A stretch of 64,000 nucleotides of DNA from Mesonia sp. HuA40 (GTDB taxonomy: Bacteria > Bacteroidota > Bacteroidia > Flavobacteriales > Flavobacteriaceae): the NCBI RefSeq assembly GCF_008017835.1, contig NZ_VRLT01000026.1, forward strand, positions 1 to 64,000, read 5' to 3'. Each line of letters begins with the position of its first letter. The first letter of the stretch is position 1. Below are positions 1 through 8,866 of this stretch, one piece after another. A program made the position numbers and the translations under genes. Under the pieces are notes generated by a model. The model had not been told where the DNA came from and did not search any database. It saw only the letters and a list, made by a program, of their open reading frames with translations.

Positions 1-91
1 AACTTTTACACATAGCTTTGGCTCTTATTAAAAATCAAACTTATTATAAAAATAGCTTGGATTTGTCATAGAAATCGGTGTGACAGGGCGT

Positions 92-213
92 GGTTTAAAA
101 TACTAGTACTTAGTGCGACCATTTGGGAGTCCCGAGCATTCGGGATCTCGATACACATTTTTATGGCTCACGCCATAAAAACGCACTCGCGCTGACAAGG
201 TAGATTTTAAACC
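92..213. repeat. Nested palindromic intergenic element
   Basis: A 10-bp inverted pair, GGTTTAAAAT at 92-101 and ATTTTAAACC at 204-213, encloses a shorter GTGCG/CGCAC pair (114-118/182-186) and two local hairpins: TCCCGA/TCGGGA at 130-135/140-145, and a perfect 10-bp stem at 158-167/172-181 with a TCAC loop. The right arm contains the stop codon (207-209) of the ABC permease gene. It could be a REP-like or MITE-like element, or a complex terminator for the polysaccharide operon. No target-site duplication is evident. Confidence 0.5.
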
Positions 214-1061
214 GTATCGATAAAATTCTTCTCGGTTCGGTTAAAAATTATGAGGCCGATGAAAAATATTAATACCGAGAAAACAAAAGCATATAACAAT
301 CCGCCCCAGCTAAATTCGCCAAAATCAAGACTAATAAAACGGAATCCTTCGATGATTTGTGTAATGGGGTTGTACTCAAATGCCCAGCTTAGCTCTGGTA
401 ATTTCTCTTTGGCTTTGGCCAACGGAAAAGGCACGGCCGAAACGTACATCAGTAAAGAGGTAGCAAAGCCTACCAACACCGTTAAATCGCGATACTTGGT
501 GGTAAAGGCCGAAATGGTCATTCCCAAACCGAGCCCCATCAGCGCCATCATCATGACATAAACCGGGAACAAAAACAAGTAAACATTGGGAGCAATCGAT
601 TTTCCCGTGAGTACAAAATACAGGTAAAAACCTATAAAAATACCCAGCTGTATCCCAAACTTTAATAAATTAGAAATGGTAATACTCAAAGGCATAATGG
701 CCCGCGGAAAGTACACCTTACCAAAAATCGCTGCATTGCCACGAAAAATATTGGAAGTTCCCGTAAGGCAATCTTTAAAATAATTCCACGCCGTAATCCC
801 CGCCAGGTTAAATAAAAACGAGGGGATGGCTCCGGTAGTTACGCCCGCCACATTATTGAAAATCAGCGTTAAAATTACCGAAGTAAAAAGCGGCTGTATG
901 ATATACCATAAAGGCCCTAAGATGGTTTGTTTATAAAGCGTTACAATATCGCGTTTTACAAACAAAATCAGCAAATCGCGGTAGCGCCAAATCTCTCGAA
1001 TATTAAGATCGATGAGTTTTTTACGCGGACTTATTTCATACAACCAGTTTTCTTGTTTCAT
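207..1061 (-). CDS. ABC-2 type polysaccharide export permease (Wzm-like)
   Basis: This is an inner-membrane permease of the polysaccharide/polyol-phosphate ABC exporter family, 284 aa with about six hydrophobic segments (roughly residues 52-72, 80-98, 120-150, 160-185, 195-215 and 255-273). Family landmarks are LGPLWYIIQP near residues 48-57, YRD near 190 and YNPITQIIEGFR at 230-241. It would move a lipid-linked glycan or teichoic-type polymer across the inner membrane with a partner ATPase, which is not in this window and probably lies beyond position 1. The ATG at 1061-1059 overlaps the upstream epimerase stop as ATGA; an in-frame start seven codons earlier would overlap that gene by 25 nt and is less likely. 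The stop codon lies in the right arm of a palindromic element. Confidence 0.88.
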   Translation of the reverse strand: MKQENWLYEISPRKKLIDLNIREIWRYRDLLILFVKRDIVTLYKQTILGPLWYIIQPLFTSVILTLIFNNVAGVTTGAIPSFLFNLAGITAWNYFKDCLTGTSNIFRGNAAIFGKVYFPRAIMPLSITISNLLKFGIQLGIFIGFYLYFVLTGKSIAPNVYLFLFPVYVMMMALMGLGLGMTISAFTTKYRDLTVLVGFATSLLMYVSAVPFPLAKAKEKLPELSWAFEYNPITQIIEGFRFISLDFGEFSWGGLLYAFVFSVLIFFIGLIIFNRTEKNFIDTV

Positions 1062-2044
1062 GACTTTACAAACTTTTCCCAAGTAATGACCAAACCTTGA
1101 TCTACACGCACTTTAGGACTATATCCCATTTGGGTTTTAGCTTTGGTAATATCGGCTAAACTGTCTCGCACATCTCCTTTTCTTGGCGCACCGTATTGAG
1201 CTTCCACCTTTTTACCAGAAGTATCTTTTAAACTCTCCCATAACTTATTTAGGCTAATACGTTCGCCTACCGCTACATTATATACCTCGTTGGCCGCCTC
1301 ATCTGGAGCAAACATGGCTTTGATATTGGCTTGCACCGCATTGGCTACAAAAGTAAAATCTCGCGTTTGTTCTCCATCGCCATTAATGGTAGGCGCTTTT
1401 TCTTCTTTTAAGGCTTGCATAAATAGGGGGATCACTGCTGCATAAGCGCCATTGGGACTCTGTTTGGGTCCGAATACATTAAAATAACGCAATCCTATAA
1501 GTTGAGTGCCATAGGTTTTAGCAAACACATCGGCATACAATTCATTTACATACTTGGTTACCGCATAGGGCGATAATGGTTTCCCGATAGTGGCCTCTAC
1601 TTTGGGTAAAGCTTTAGAGTCACCATAAGTAGAACTAGAGGCGGCATATACCAATCGCTTTACGGAAGTACTTTCTTTTTGAGCAACCAACATATTAAGA
1701 AAACCACTTACATTCACCTCATTTGAAGTCACTGGGTCATCGATTGATCGTGGTACCGAGCCTAAAGCTGCTTGGTGACTTACATAATCTATACCTTGCA
1801 TAGCTTTTTGGCAGGTGCTTAAATCGCGTATGTCACCTTCGATGAATTCAAAGTTAGGCAAGTCTTCAAATTCCTGAATATTGGCATAATAACCATTGGA
1901 GAGGTTATCTAAAACCCGAACTTTTTTAGCTCCGTGTTTTAGTAGGTACTCCACTAAATTAGAACCTATAAAACCGGCTCCTCCCGTTACTAAAAATGAA
2001 TACTCTCCTAAATCTCCTTGATGAAAGGCCTCTGAATACATCAT
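1058..2044 (-). CDS. UDP-N-acetylhexosamine 4-epimerase, WbpP/TviC type
   Basis: This is an extended SDR nucleotide-sugar epimerase of 328 aa. The NAD-binding motif TGGAGFIGS is at residues 20-28, the substrate-loop signature HQAALGSVPRS at 90-100, a Ser-rich SSSTYG at 137-142 and the catalytic YAVTK at 160-164. The 90-100 signature is the one carried by WbpP (UDP-GlcNAc/GalNAc) and TviC (UDP-GalNAcA) epimerases. Being downstream of a WbpO/TviB-type dehydrogenase, it probably helps make UDP-GalNAcA for a surface glycan; which of the two substrates comes first cannot be read from sequence. It has its own -7 box and is translationally coupled to the export permease. Confidence 0.88.
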   Translation of the reverse strand: MMYSEAFHQGDLGEYSFLVTGGAGFIGSNLVEYLLKHGAKKVRVLDNLSNGYYANIQEFEDLPNFEFIEGDIRDLSTCQKAMQGIDYVSHQAALGSVPRSIDDPVTSNEVNVSGFLNMLVAQKESTSVKRLVYAASSSTYGDSKALPKVEATIGKPLSPYAVTKYVNELYADVFAKTYGTQLIGLRYFNVFGPKQSPNGAYAAVIPLFMQALKEEKAPTINGDGEQTRDFTFVANAVQANIKAMFAPDEAANEVYNVAVGERISLNKLWESLKDTSGKKVEAQYGAPRKGDVRDSLADITKAKTQMGYSPKVRVDQGLVITWEKFVKS

Positions 2045-2070
2045 GTGTTCTGCGCGTTTGTCTTTGCTTG

Positions 2071-2078
2071 CAAATATA
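2071..2078 (-). promoter_or_regulatory. -7 promoter box of the epimerase-permease unit
   Basis: TATATTTG on the minus strand is an exact TAnnTTTG match, 26 nt upstream of the epimerase ATG. No clear -33 TTTG stands at the usual distance. With the hairpin at 2233-2249 it suggests that the epimerase and permease form a separate transcription unit. Confidence 0.6.
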
Positions 2079-2232
2079 GTTTTTTCTGTTTAATGCTTAG
2101 AGATACAAGGTCTTTTCTTTGCTTCTTAACTCAACGGAGTCTATCCTGCTTTTCAAATAACATAAAGCAAAGCGATCTACCAAGCCATTGAGTAATCTTA
2201 GTCTTTATTTTGGGCTTTTCACCAAACAAAAG

Positions 2233-2249
2233 TCCCCCTAAAAGGGGGA
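2233..2249 (-). terminator. Hairpin after the dehydrogenase gene
   Basis: A 7-bp GC-rich stem (2233-2239 with 2243-2249, loop of 3 nt) is followed on the minus strand by CTTTTGTTT. It lies about 70 nt downstream of the dehydrogenase stop in a 275-nt gap that otherwise holds only the epimerase promoter. The T-run is interrupted, so it may be a partial terminator. Confidence 0.5.
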
Positions 2250-2319
2250 ATTGTAGGCCAAATAGGCATATTAATTTTTCTTTTTCATTTGTACTTTAAC
2301 CCGATAGGCATGCGTGAAT

Positions 2320-3606
2320 TTATAAACGCGCATCGATTTGGTCAAGGGGTAAGCAAGACTTTACATCAAAAACCACGGTTTCTGGCTTTTTAAGTCGGTT
2401 TAAATCCATTGTTAAAAACTCGTTATGACTCACACACAAAACTACCGTATCGTATTTTTTATCGAGCTTATTGCAATCGCTAATGAGATTAATACCAAAA
2501 ATACTTTTCACCTCATCGGGGTTGGCCCAAGGGTCGCACACGTCAACATTTAAGTTGTATGTTTTTAATTCTTCAATCACATCAATGGCCTTGGTATTGC
2601 GCACATCGGGACAGTTTTCTTTAAAAGTAATTCCTAAAACCAAAGCGTTTCCGCCTTTGATCTGGGCTTCTTTTTTCACCATTAATTTTATCACTTCTTG
2701 GGCCACATAGCGTCCCATACCATCATTCATGCGTCTTCCCGCCAAAATAATTTCGGGATTATAGCCGGCTTCTTGAGCGCGTTGTGCCAAATAATAAGGA
2801 TCTACCCCAATACAGTGCCCCCCTACTAAACCGGGGGTGAATTTGATAAAATTCCATTTTGTAGCGGCAGCTTCTAAAACCGCATCGGTATCAATATCGA
2901 GCAGTCTAAAGATTTTACTCAATTCGTTTACAAAGGCAATATTGATATCGCGCTGCGAATTTTCGATCACCTTTGCCGCTTCGGCCACTTTAATACTTGG
3001 CGCCAAGTGCGTGCCAGCGGTAATTACCGAAGCATATAATTGATCGATGCTTTGGGCAATCGCTGGTGTAGAACCCGAGGTCACCTTTAGAATTTGGGTT
3101 ACAGTATGCTTTTTATCGCCCGGATTGATGCGCTCGGGAGAATAGCCCGCATAAAAATCTTTATTGAACTTTAGTCCAGCTAATTGCTCTAAAATCGGCA
3201 CACAAACCTCCTCGGTTACCCCAGGGTAAACAGTAGATTCATAAATCACCACATCGTCTTTTTTAAGGTATTTGCCAATGGTTTCACTGGCCTTTTCTAA
3301 GGGAGTGAGTACCGGGCGGTGGTTTTTATCGGTAGGTGTGGGAACCGTAACAATATACACCTGGGCGTCGTGTAAATCATCGGCTTGTGCACTAAGGCTA
3401 AGCCCCTTATCACCCGAAAGCTGGAGCACCTCTTGCAGCAAGTCGTCACTCACCTCAAGGGTATGGTCGTGACCGCCCTGCAGCTCATTTACACGTTGGG
3501 TATTGATATCAAACCCTAGCACCTTATATTTTTGGGCAAAGGCAACCGCTAAGGGTAAACCTACATATCCTAAGCCTATAATGGCAATTTTTGGAGAATT
3601 ATTCAT
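2320..3606 (-). CDS. UDP-N-acetyl-D-hexosamine 6-dehydrogenase, WbpO/TviB type
   Basis: This is a 428-aa NAD-dependent nucleotide-sugar dehydrogenase that oxidises C6 of UDP-GlcNAc or UDP-GalNAc to the uronic acid in two steps. It shows the N-terminal Rossmann motif GLGYVGLPLA (11-20), STVYPG at 124-129, the central-helix AKVIENSQRD (211-220) and the catalytic cysteine in GGHCIGVDPYY (C265). The opening sequence and the GGHDHT segment near residues 44-49 fit the WbpO/TviB branch rather than UDP-glucose dehydrogenase. It follows the Wzc-like gene after 12 nt, so wza, wzc and this gene are probably one transcript. Exact substrate is inferred. Confidence 0.88.
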   Translation of the reverse strand: MNNSPKIAIIGLGYVGLPLAVAFAQKYKVLGFDINTQRVNELQGGHDHTLEVSDDLLQEVLQLSGDKGLSLSAQADDLHDAQVYIVTVPTPTDKNHRPVLTPLEKASETIGKYLKKDDVVIYESTVYPGVTEEVCVPILEQLAGLKFNKDFYAGYSPERINPGDKKHTVTQILKVTSGSTPAIAQSIDQLYASVITAGTHLAPSIKVAEAAKVIENSQRDINIAFVNELSKIFRLLDIDTDAVLEAAATKWNFIKFTPGLVGGHCIGVDPYYLAQRAQEAGYNPEIILAGRRMNDGMGRYVAQEVIKLMVKKEAQIKGGNALVLGITFKENCPDVRNTKAIDVIEELKTYNLNVDVCDPWANPDEVKSIFGINLISDCNKLDKKYDTVVLCVSHNEFLTMDLNRLKKPETVVFDVKSCLPLDQIDARL

Positions 3607-3618
3607 AGTGCAATAATC

Positions 3619-6069
3619 TTATTTTTTGTTTTTAAATAAACGGCGGTACCAGCTTCGCTTGGTTTCGGGTTCGTGGTAACCGTTGCCATAGTTGCCATAA
3701 CTGTATCCGTAACCATAGCCGTAGCCATAACCATAACCGTATTTGGCTTTTTGCTGGAAGTAATTCAGTACAAAACTGATGTTCTTAACCTCACCCGATT
3801 TATATTTTTCGTTGATCACGTTCAACATCCCCTTACGGGTATAATTTTGACGTACAATATATAAATTGGCATCTGAGAATTTAGTCAGGTTCAAAGCATC
3901 CGATACCAAACCGATGGGTGGAGTATCTAATATTATGTAATCATAGCGCTTTTCGAGTTGTCGAATCAAATCTTCCATCTCTTGTTTCATCAATAACTCA
4001 GAAGGGTTAGGCGGCACGGCCCCCGAAGTAATCACATCTAAATTATCATAGCGTGTTTGTTGTATGATATCATCAACACCATCTTGATTGATCAAATAAT
4101 TAACCACCCCTTTATCGTTATTGATTTGGAAATCGTCAAAAATTTTAGGTTTGCGCAAATCCAATCCCATCAACAGCGTTTTCTTTCCGCTTATGGCAAA
4201 TACCGATGCCAAGTTCATAGATATAAAAGTTTTACCCTCTCCCGAAATCGAGGAGGTCACCAGCACGGTTTTACAACCTTGCAATTGTCTTTGGCGGTAG
4301 ATAAATTGAAGACTGGTACGCAATCCGCGAAAGCTCTCGGCTATAGCCGATTTAGATTTGTGGTAAACCACCAAATTGGAAGATAAACGACTTTTGCCCA
4401 CCATACCCAAAATAGAAATAGGCGATAATTTTTCAACATCTTTAACGCTGTTCACTTTGTTATCTAGGAAAACAAGAATAAAAACGAACACCAGCGGTAT
4501 GGCACTACCCAGTAAAATAGCCATCACATAATTGAGCTGAGTATTAGGCCCTATTTTACCTCCGCCTACATCTTTTGCCTCATCGATTACCTGCACGTCG
4601 CTGACATTAGCGGCTTTTACTAAGCCGGCCTCGTTGCGTTTGTTTAAAAACAGGTTATAGGTTTGCTCACTTATAGTGTAGCGGCGCTGAATATTTAAAA
4701 GGTCTTGCTCGTCTTGCGGCAGTTGACGTACTTTGGCTTCCAGCTGATTGATGGTACGCTTTACGGAATTGATCTCGTCTTGTAACAATCCGGTTGAACT
4801 GGCGATATTCTCTAGCAATACCTCTTTGGTAGCATTGATTTGCCTATCGATATCTTTAAATTTGGGGTTATTGGCTTTAGCCCCGTATTCATAAGCGCTG
4901 CGCTGCTCAGACAATTGCACGATGCGCCCCACTCCGCTTGAAATGCTGGGCTCTTCTATACCCGAAACACTAGGTGCAGGTACATTAGAATAATCTGTAC
5001 GCGACTGCAAATAGTCTTTTAAAGTATTGAAATAGTTTAGCTTGCGACTTAATTCTTGTTCTTGCTCATCGAGCACGGTTAGGCGGTCTCTTAGTTGTTG
5101 CGCTTCGCCAGTGATGTCTATAATCGAATTGTTCTTTCTAAAATCATTGAGTTCGTCTTCTACCCCACGTAATTCTTCGGCACGTTTTTGCAAACTGCTA
5201 TCGATAAACCGAATGGTTTTGGTGGCAAAAAGGTTTTTTCTATCGAGCATATTACGGCTTAGTACGGCCGCGGTGGTATTGAGGTAATCTACAATTTTAG
5301 CTTTATTGTTTCCGCGTAAAGCGAGACTCAATACCGAAGAACCTTTTTCTTCTGGTCGAATTTGAATGTTTTGGTAGTTTTTAACCACCTGATTAAAATT
5401 ATGTAACTCGATATAATAGGGCTTACCTATTATTACGGGCATATCATTAGGCAAGAGTCGGCCTTTTAAAAATGGCAGTTCAATAGGCTCTTTAACTTGA
5501 TATTGTTTTTTAAAAGCTCCTGCGGGTAGCCCTACTTGTCCCAATTTCTTATCGCTATACCGCATTGCCGAAGCCTGAGCGGCTTCTTCTAAATTATAGG
5601 AGAGCTCAAAACGCTTTTCGTCTTTAAAAACAACTTTAAGCGGTGTGTACAATACCTGAAAAGCGCTAGTGTCCACTTCAAATTGAAAAGGCACCGAGCC
5701 ATAGGCATCGATGAGCTGGTATTTACCTTCTTGCAGGTAATTGACATAATAGTCTAACTCCTCAACCACCTGCTCGTTATGCGAGCGTGTTTTTAAGGTG
5801 GTAACGGCGGTACTTACTTTATCGGAGGTTCCGCCCCAATTAAAGGTGAGGCTAGTGTTGGAGGTGAAAAACGGATTTTGATCGTCTTTGATGCTGATGA
5901 GCGAACTCAGTTGATAAACCGGTAATTTGCGCACGTTAATGTAGTAGGCAATTCCCAAACCCACCGCAATACTAATGGCAAAAATATACCAATAGCTAAA
6001 AACTTTAAAGACAAAGCCTTTAAAGTCAAAATTTTGTTCTTGTTCTTGTAGGGCAAATTCTTCTTCCAT
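3619..6069 (-). CDS. wzc: Polysaccharide co-polymerase / tyrosine autokinase (Wzc-like)
   Basis: This 816-aa inner-membrane protein should control chain length and export of a capsule or exopolysaccharide. It has a Wzz-type periplasmic domain between a first membrane segment (about residues 25-45) and a second (513-536), with long coiled-coil stretches in between. The cytoplasmic BY-kinase domain carries the Walker A motif GEGKT (610-614), the Walker A' segment LLMGLDLRKPK and Walker B ILDTPP (D715). The C-terminal tail holds ten tyrosines, mostly as alternating Tyr-Gly, which are the expected autophosphorylation sites. Its stop is 12 nt from the next gene, and its start abuts the wza stop. 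Length is within the range for fused Wzc proteins. Confidence 0.92.
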   Translation of the reverse strand: MEEEFALQEQEQNFDFKGFVFKVFSYWYIFAISIAVGLGIAYYINVRKLPVYQLSSLISIKDDQNPFFTSNTSLTFNWGGTSDKVSTAVTTLKTRSHNEQVVEELDYYVNYLQEGKYQLIDAYGSVPFQFEVDTSAFQVLYTPLKVVFKDEKRFELSYNLEEAAQASAMRYSDKKLGQVGLPAGAFKKQYQVKEPIELPFLKGRLLPNDMPVIIGKPYYIELHNFNQVVKNYQNIQIRPEEKGSSVLSLALRGNNKAKIVDYLNTTAAVLSRNMLDRKNLFATKTIRFIDSSLQKRAEELRGVEDELNDFRKNNSIIDITGEAQQLRDRLTVLDEQEQELSRKLNYFNTLKDYLQSRTDYSNVPAPSVSGIEEPSISSGVGRIVQLSEQRSAYEYGAKANNPKFKDIDRQINATKEVLLENIASSTGLLQDEINSVKRTINQLEAKVRQLPQDEQDLLNIQRRYTISEQTYNLFLNKRNEAGLVKAANVSDVQVIDEAKDVGGGKIGPNTQLNYVMAILLGSAIPLVFVFILVFLDNKVNSVKDVEKLSPISILGMVGKSRLSSNLVVYHKSKSAIAESFRGLRTSLQFIYRQRQLQGCKTVLVTSSISGEGKTFISMNLASVFAISGKKTLLMGLDLRKPKIFDDFQINNDKGVVNYLINQDGVDDIIQQTRYDNLDVITSGAVPPNPSELLMKQEMEDLIRQLEKRYDYIILDTPPIGLVSDALNLTKFSDANLYIVRQNYTRKGMLNVINEKYKSGEVKNISFVLNYFQQKAKYGYGYGYGYGYGYSYGNYGNGYHEPETKRSWYRRLFKNKK
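3676..3741 (-). repeat. Tyr-Gly codon repeat in the wzc tail
   Basis: Near-tandem copies of a six-base TAY-GGN unit encode seven alternating tyrosines followed by three more, ten Tyr in 66 bp. Both Tyr codons and three Gly codons are mixed, so the DNA repeat is imperfect. It encodes the phosphorylatable tail of the kinase. Confidence 0.8.
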
Positions 6070-6861
6070 CTATAAACGCGTTGACAATAAAATGATCGAA
6101 GTAAACAAAGTAACCACAGAAGCTATGGCGGTAAAGGTTTCTAAACCGTTGGCCCCAAAGCCCAGACTCTTTTGCGGCAGCGGTTTTACGATAATCAAAT
6201 CGTTGGGTTGTATATAATAATAAGGAGAATGAATGGCATCTAGATTGGTAAGATCTATATGGTGTACCTTTTGGCCTTCGGGATATTGGCGCAGGATCAC
6301 CACATCTGTACGATCTCCCGTAACTTCGATATCGCCTGCATTGGCAATGGCCTCCATAATGGTTACTTGGTCTTTGTAAATAACTTGGCTACCCGAACCA
6401 ATCTCACCAATGGTTGTATAACGCACCCCAGCTAATTTTACGGTTACAAAAATATTGGCCTCCTCTTTAAAATAATCGGCTAGCAAGCGTTTCTCAATTT
6501 TCTCTCGAATCTCTGCCAAGGTATAGCCCAGCACATTTACTTCGCCTAAAGTAGGAACGCGAATATTCCCATGATCATCTACACGAAAACCATCGTAATA
6601 CAAACGCTCTTCGCCAGTAGCCGATATCTCACTATCGTTTATGGGGTTAAACATCGCCACCAATTCTTGATCGAGTGCCTTGATACGAATACTCAACAAA
6701 TCATTGGTTTGCACGCGATAAGGCGGTTGCAACTTGCGCACAGCCATCAAACTGTCTATTTGACTTTTTTCTTCTTGCAAATAGGTTAATCGTTCTGTAC
6801 TGATACACGAACTCAATCCTAGTATTAGCAATATAAAGACGATTAATTGGCTGTATTTCAT
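6070..6861 (-). CDS. wza: Polysaccharide export outer-membrane lipoprotein (Wza-like)
   Basis: This 263-aa exporter subunit should form the outer-membrane or periplasmic channel for the glycan assembled by the Wzc-like kinase. A lipoprotein signal peptide ends in LSSC with the lipidated cysteine at C19. A Poly_export domain follows (about residues 45-135; TNDLLSIRI and LGEVNVLGYTLAEIREKI are visible), then SLBB-type segments. A hydrophobic C-terminal stretch, about residues 240-260, probably replaces the amphipathic barrel helix of E. coli Wza, as in other Bacteroidota. It is first in the operon wza-wzc-dehydrogenase and has a consensus -7 box upstream. Confidence 0.9.
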   Translation of the reverse strand: MKYSQLIVFILLILGLSSCISTERLTYLQEEKSQIDSLMAVRKLQPPYRVQTNDLLSIRIKALDQELVAMFNPINDSEISATGEERLYYDGFRVDDHGNIRVPTLGEVNVLGYTLAEIREKIEKRLLADYFKEEANIFVTVKLAGVRYTTIGEIGSGSQVIYKDQVTIMEAIANAGDIEVTGDRTDVVILRQYPEGQKVHHIDLTNLDAIHSPYYYIQPNDLIIVKPLPQKSLGFGANGLETFTAIASVVTLFTSIILLSTRL

Positions 6862-6887
6862 AGGCGTAAATTAGGCTATATAAGCCA

Positions 6888-6895
6888 CAAATATA
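6888..6895 (-). promoter_or_regulatory. -7 promoter box of the wza operon
   Basis: TATATTTG on the minus strand matches TAnnTTTG exactly and ends 26 nt before the wza ATG. The 112-nt divergent spacer also serves the ABC-F gene on the plus strand. Confidence 0.6.
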
Positions 6896-6973
6896 AGTTT
6901 TAACAAGTAATAATAAAACCCAAAAGAAGTAAACTCAAATATTTCTCGTTTATTTGTGTAAAAATCTTACGTT

Positions 6974-8833
6974 TTGAATTACGCTTCTATAGAAAATATT
7001 GCTAAGGCTTTTGGCGAGCGGGTCTTATTTACGGGACTTTCTTTTGGCATTAACCAAGGACAAAAAATAGCCTTAATCGCTAAAAATGGAACAGGAAAAA
7101 CCTCTTTGCTCAATATTTTATCGCAGCAAGAACTACCCGATGAGGGACAGGTGGTTTTTAGAAAATCGATCAAAACCGCATTTTTGCCTCAAGAACCTCA
7201 ACTCGACCCCAACTTGAGTGTAGAGCAAACAATTTTTAGCAGCGACAACGAGACTTTACGGATTATCGCCGCTTACGAAAAAGCATTAAAAAACCCCGAA
7301 GACACCGAAGCTTACCAAGCGGCCTTTGAAAAAATGGAGGCACAACAAGCTTGGGATTTTGAAACCGAATACAAGCAAATATTATCTCAGCTTAAATTAG
7401 ACCGCTTAGACCAGCCGGTTGCCAGCCTGAGTGGAGGCCAAAAAAAACGATTGGCATTGGCGACGGTGCTATTAGACCGTCCCGATTTATTGATTCTTGA
7501 TGAGCCCACCAACCACCTAGATCTAGAAATGATCGAGTGGTTAGAAGATTTTTTTAAGCGCGAAAACTTCACCCTGTTTATGGTTACCCACGATCGTTAT
7601 TTCTTAGAACGTGTGTGTAATGAAATCATAGAATTAGAAAACGGAAACCTCTATACCTACAAAGGCAATTACTCCTACTACCTTGATAAAAAAGAGGCAC
7701 GAGTGGCGCTAGAAGAAACCAATACCGATAAAGCCAAGCAGTTGTATAAAAAAGAATTGGATTGGATGCGGCGTCAACCCAAAGCCCGTACCACCAAATC
7801 GAAATCGCGTATCGCCGATTTTAGTGACATCAAGGCTAGAGCGCATCAACGTCGTAAAGACCACCAAGTACAGCTCGAAATAAATATGGAGCGTATGGGT
7901 AATAAAATTGTCGAGTTACACAAGGTGAGTAAAAGCTATGACGATAAAGTTTTACTAGACCAGTTTAGCTACAACTTTCAGTCAGGAGAGCGTGTAGGCA
8001 TCATCGGTAAAAACGGAACAGGAAAATCTACCTTTTTAAATATCGTCACCGGTGCTTTAAAGCCCGATGCGGGAAAAATCACACTAGGAGAAACCATAAA
8101 ATTTGGCTATTACACCCAGAAGGGAATTGCCATTAAAGAAGGCCAAAAGGTAATTGATGTGATTCGCGAGTTTGGCGATTATATTCCGCTTAAAAAAGGA
8201 AGGCAAATTTCGGCAGCGCAATTGCTGGAGCGATTTTTATTCGACCGTAAAAAGCAGTATGACTTTGTAGAAAAATTAAGTGGAGGCGAGCGCAAAAGAC
8301 TTTATTTATGTACGGTACTCATACAGAATCCTAATTTCTTGATTTTAGATGAGCCTACCAATGATTTGGATATTGTAACCTTAAATGTGCTCGAAAGCTT
8401 TTTATTAGATTATCCCGGTTGCTTGATTGTAGTTTCGCACGACCGTTACTTTATGGATAAGATTGTAGACCACTTATTGGTGTTTAAAGGGGGCGGAAAA
8501 ATCGAGGATTTCCCTGGTAACTACTCCGATTACCGGGCTTACGAGAGCAGTAGCACCCCAGAACCAACGCCAGATAAAGACACCAGCGCCAAAGCAGCTT
8601 ATGCCGAACAAAAGCAGGCTAAAAAATTATCCTACAACGATCAAAAGCTGTTTAAGCGTCTCGAAAAAGAAATCACTCAATTAGAAAAAAAGAAAGAGCA
8701 ACTACAGCAAGCCTTTTTATCGGAATTAAGCGAAGATGAAATCAAAGAAAAATCTATTGCACTGCAGCAGCTAGAAAAAGAATTGGAAGAAAAAACCGAA
8801 CGCTGGTTTGAACTGAGTATGGAGCTGGAGTAA
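6974..8833 (+). CDS. ABC-F family ATPase (Uup-like)
   Basis: This soluble protein of 619 aa has two ABC ATPase domains and no membrane segment. The first domain has Walker A AKNGTGKT (36-43), signature LSGGQKKR and Walker B LLILDEPTNHLD; the second has GKNGTGKS, LSGGERKR and FLILDEPTNDLD. The linker between the domains is rich in Arg/Lys as in ribosome-binding ABC-F factors. The C-terminus, about residues 535-619, is a charged coiled coil like the Uup C-terminal domain. Such proteins act on the ribosome to relieve stalling or assist assembly; the specific role is not readable. The start is TTG, and no in-frame ATG precedes the first Walker motif. It heads a plus-strand gene run. Confidence 0.9.
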   Translation: MNYASIENIAKAFGERVLFTGLSFGINQGQKIALIAKNGTGKTSLLNILSQQELPDEGQVVFRKSIKTAFLPQEPQLDPNLSVEQTIFSSDNETLRIIAAYEKALKNPEDTEAYQAAFEKMEAQQAWDFETEYKQILSQLKLDRLDQPVASLSGGQKKRLALATVLLDRPDLLILDEPTNHLDLEMIEWLEDFFKRENFTLFMVTHDRYFLERVCNEIIELENGNLYTYKGNYSYYLDKKEARVALEETNTDKAKQLYKKELDWMRRQPKARTTKSKSRIADFSDIKARAHQRRKDHQVQLEINMERMGNKIVELHKVSKSYDDKVLLDQFSYNFQSGERVGIIGKNGTGKSTFLNIVTGALKPDAGKITLGETIKFGYYTQKGIAIKEGQKVIDVIREFGDYIPLKKGRQISAAQLLERFLFDRKKQYDFVEKLSGGERKRLYLCTVLIQNPNFLILDEPTNDLDIVTLNVLESFLLDYPGCLIVVSHDRYFMDKIVDHLLVFKGGGKIEDFPGNYSDYRAYESSSTPEPTPDKDTSAKAAYAEQKQAKKLSYNDQKLFKRLEKEITQLEKKKEQLQQAFLSELSEDEIKEKSIALQQLEKELEEKTERWFELSMELE

Positions 8834-8866
8834 AACTATCCGCTTTAAGCGAAAAAAAAATAGTAT

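Noticed and set aside
250-561. 103-codon plus-strand frame antisense to the ABC permease
   Set aside because: Lies wholly in the complement of a recognised membrane-protein gene, with no family resemblance or promoter box.
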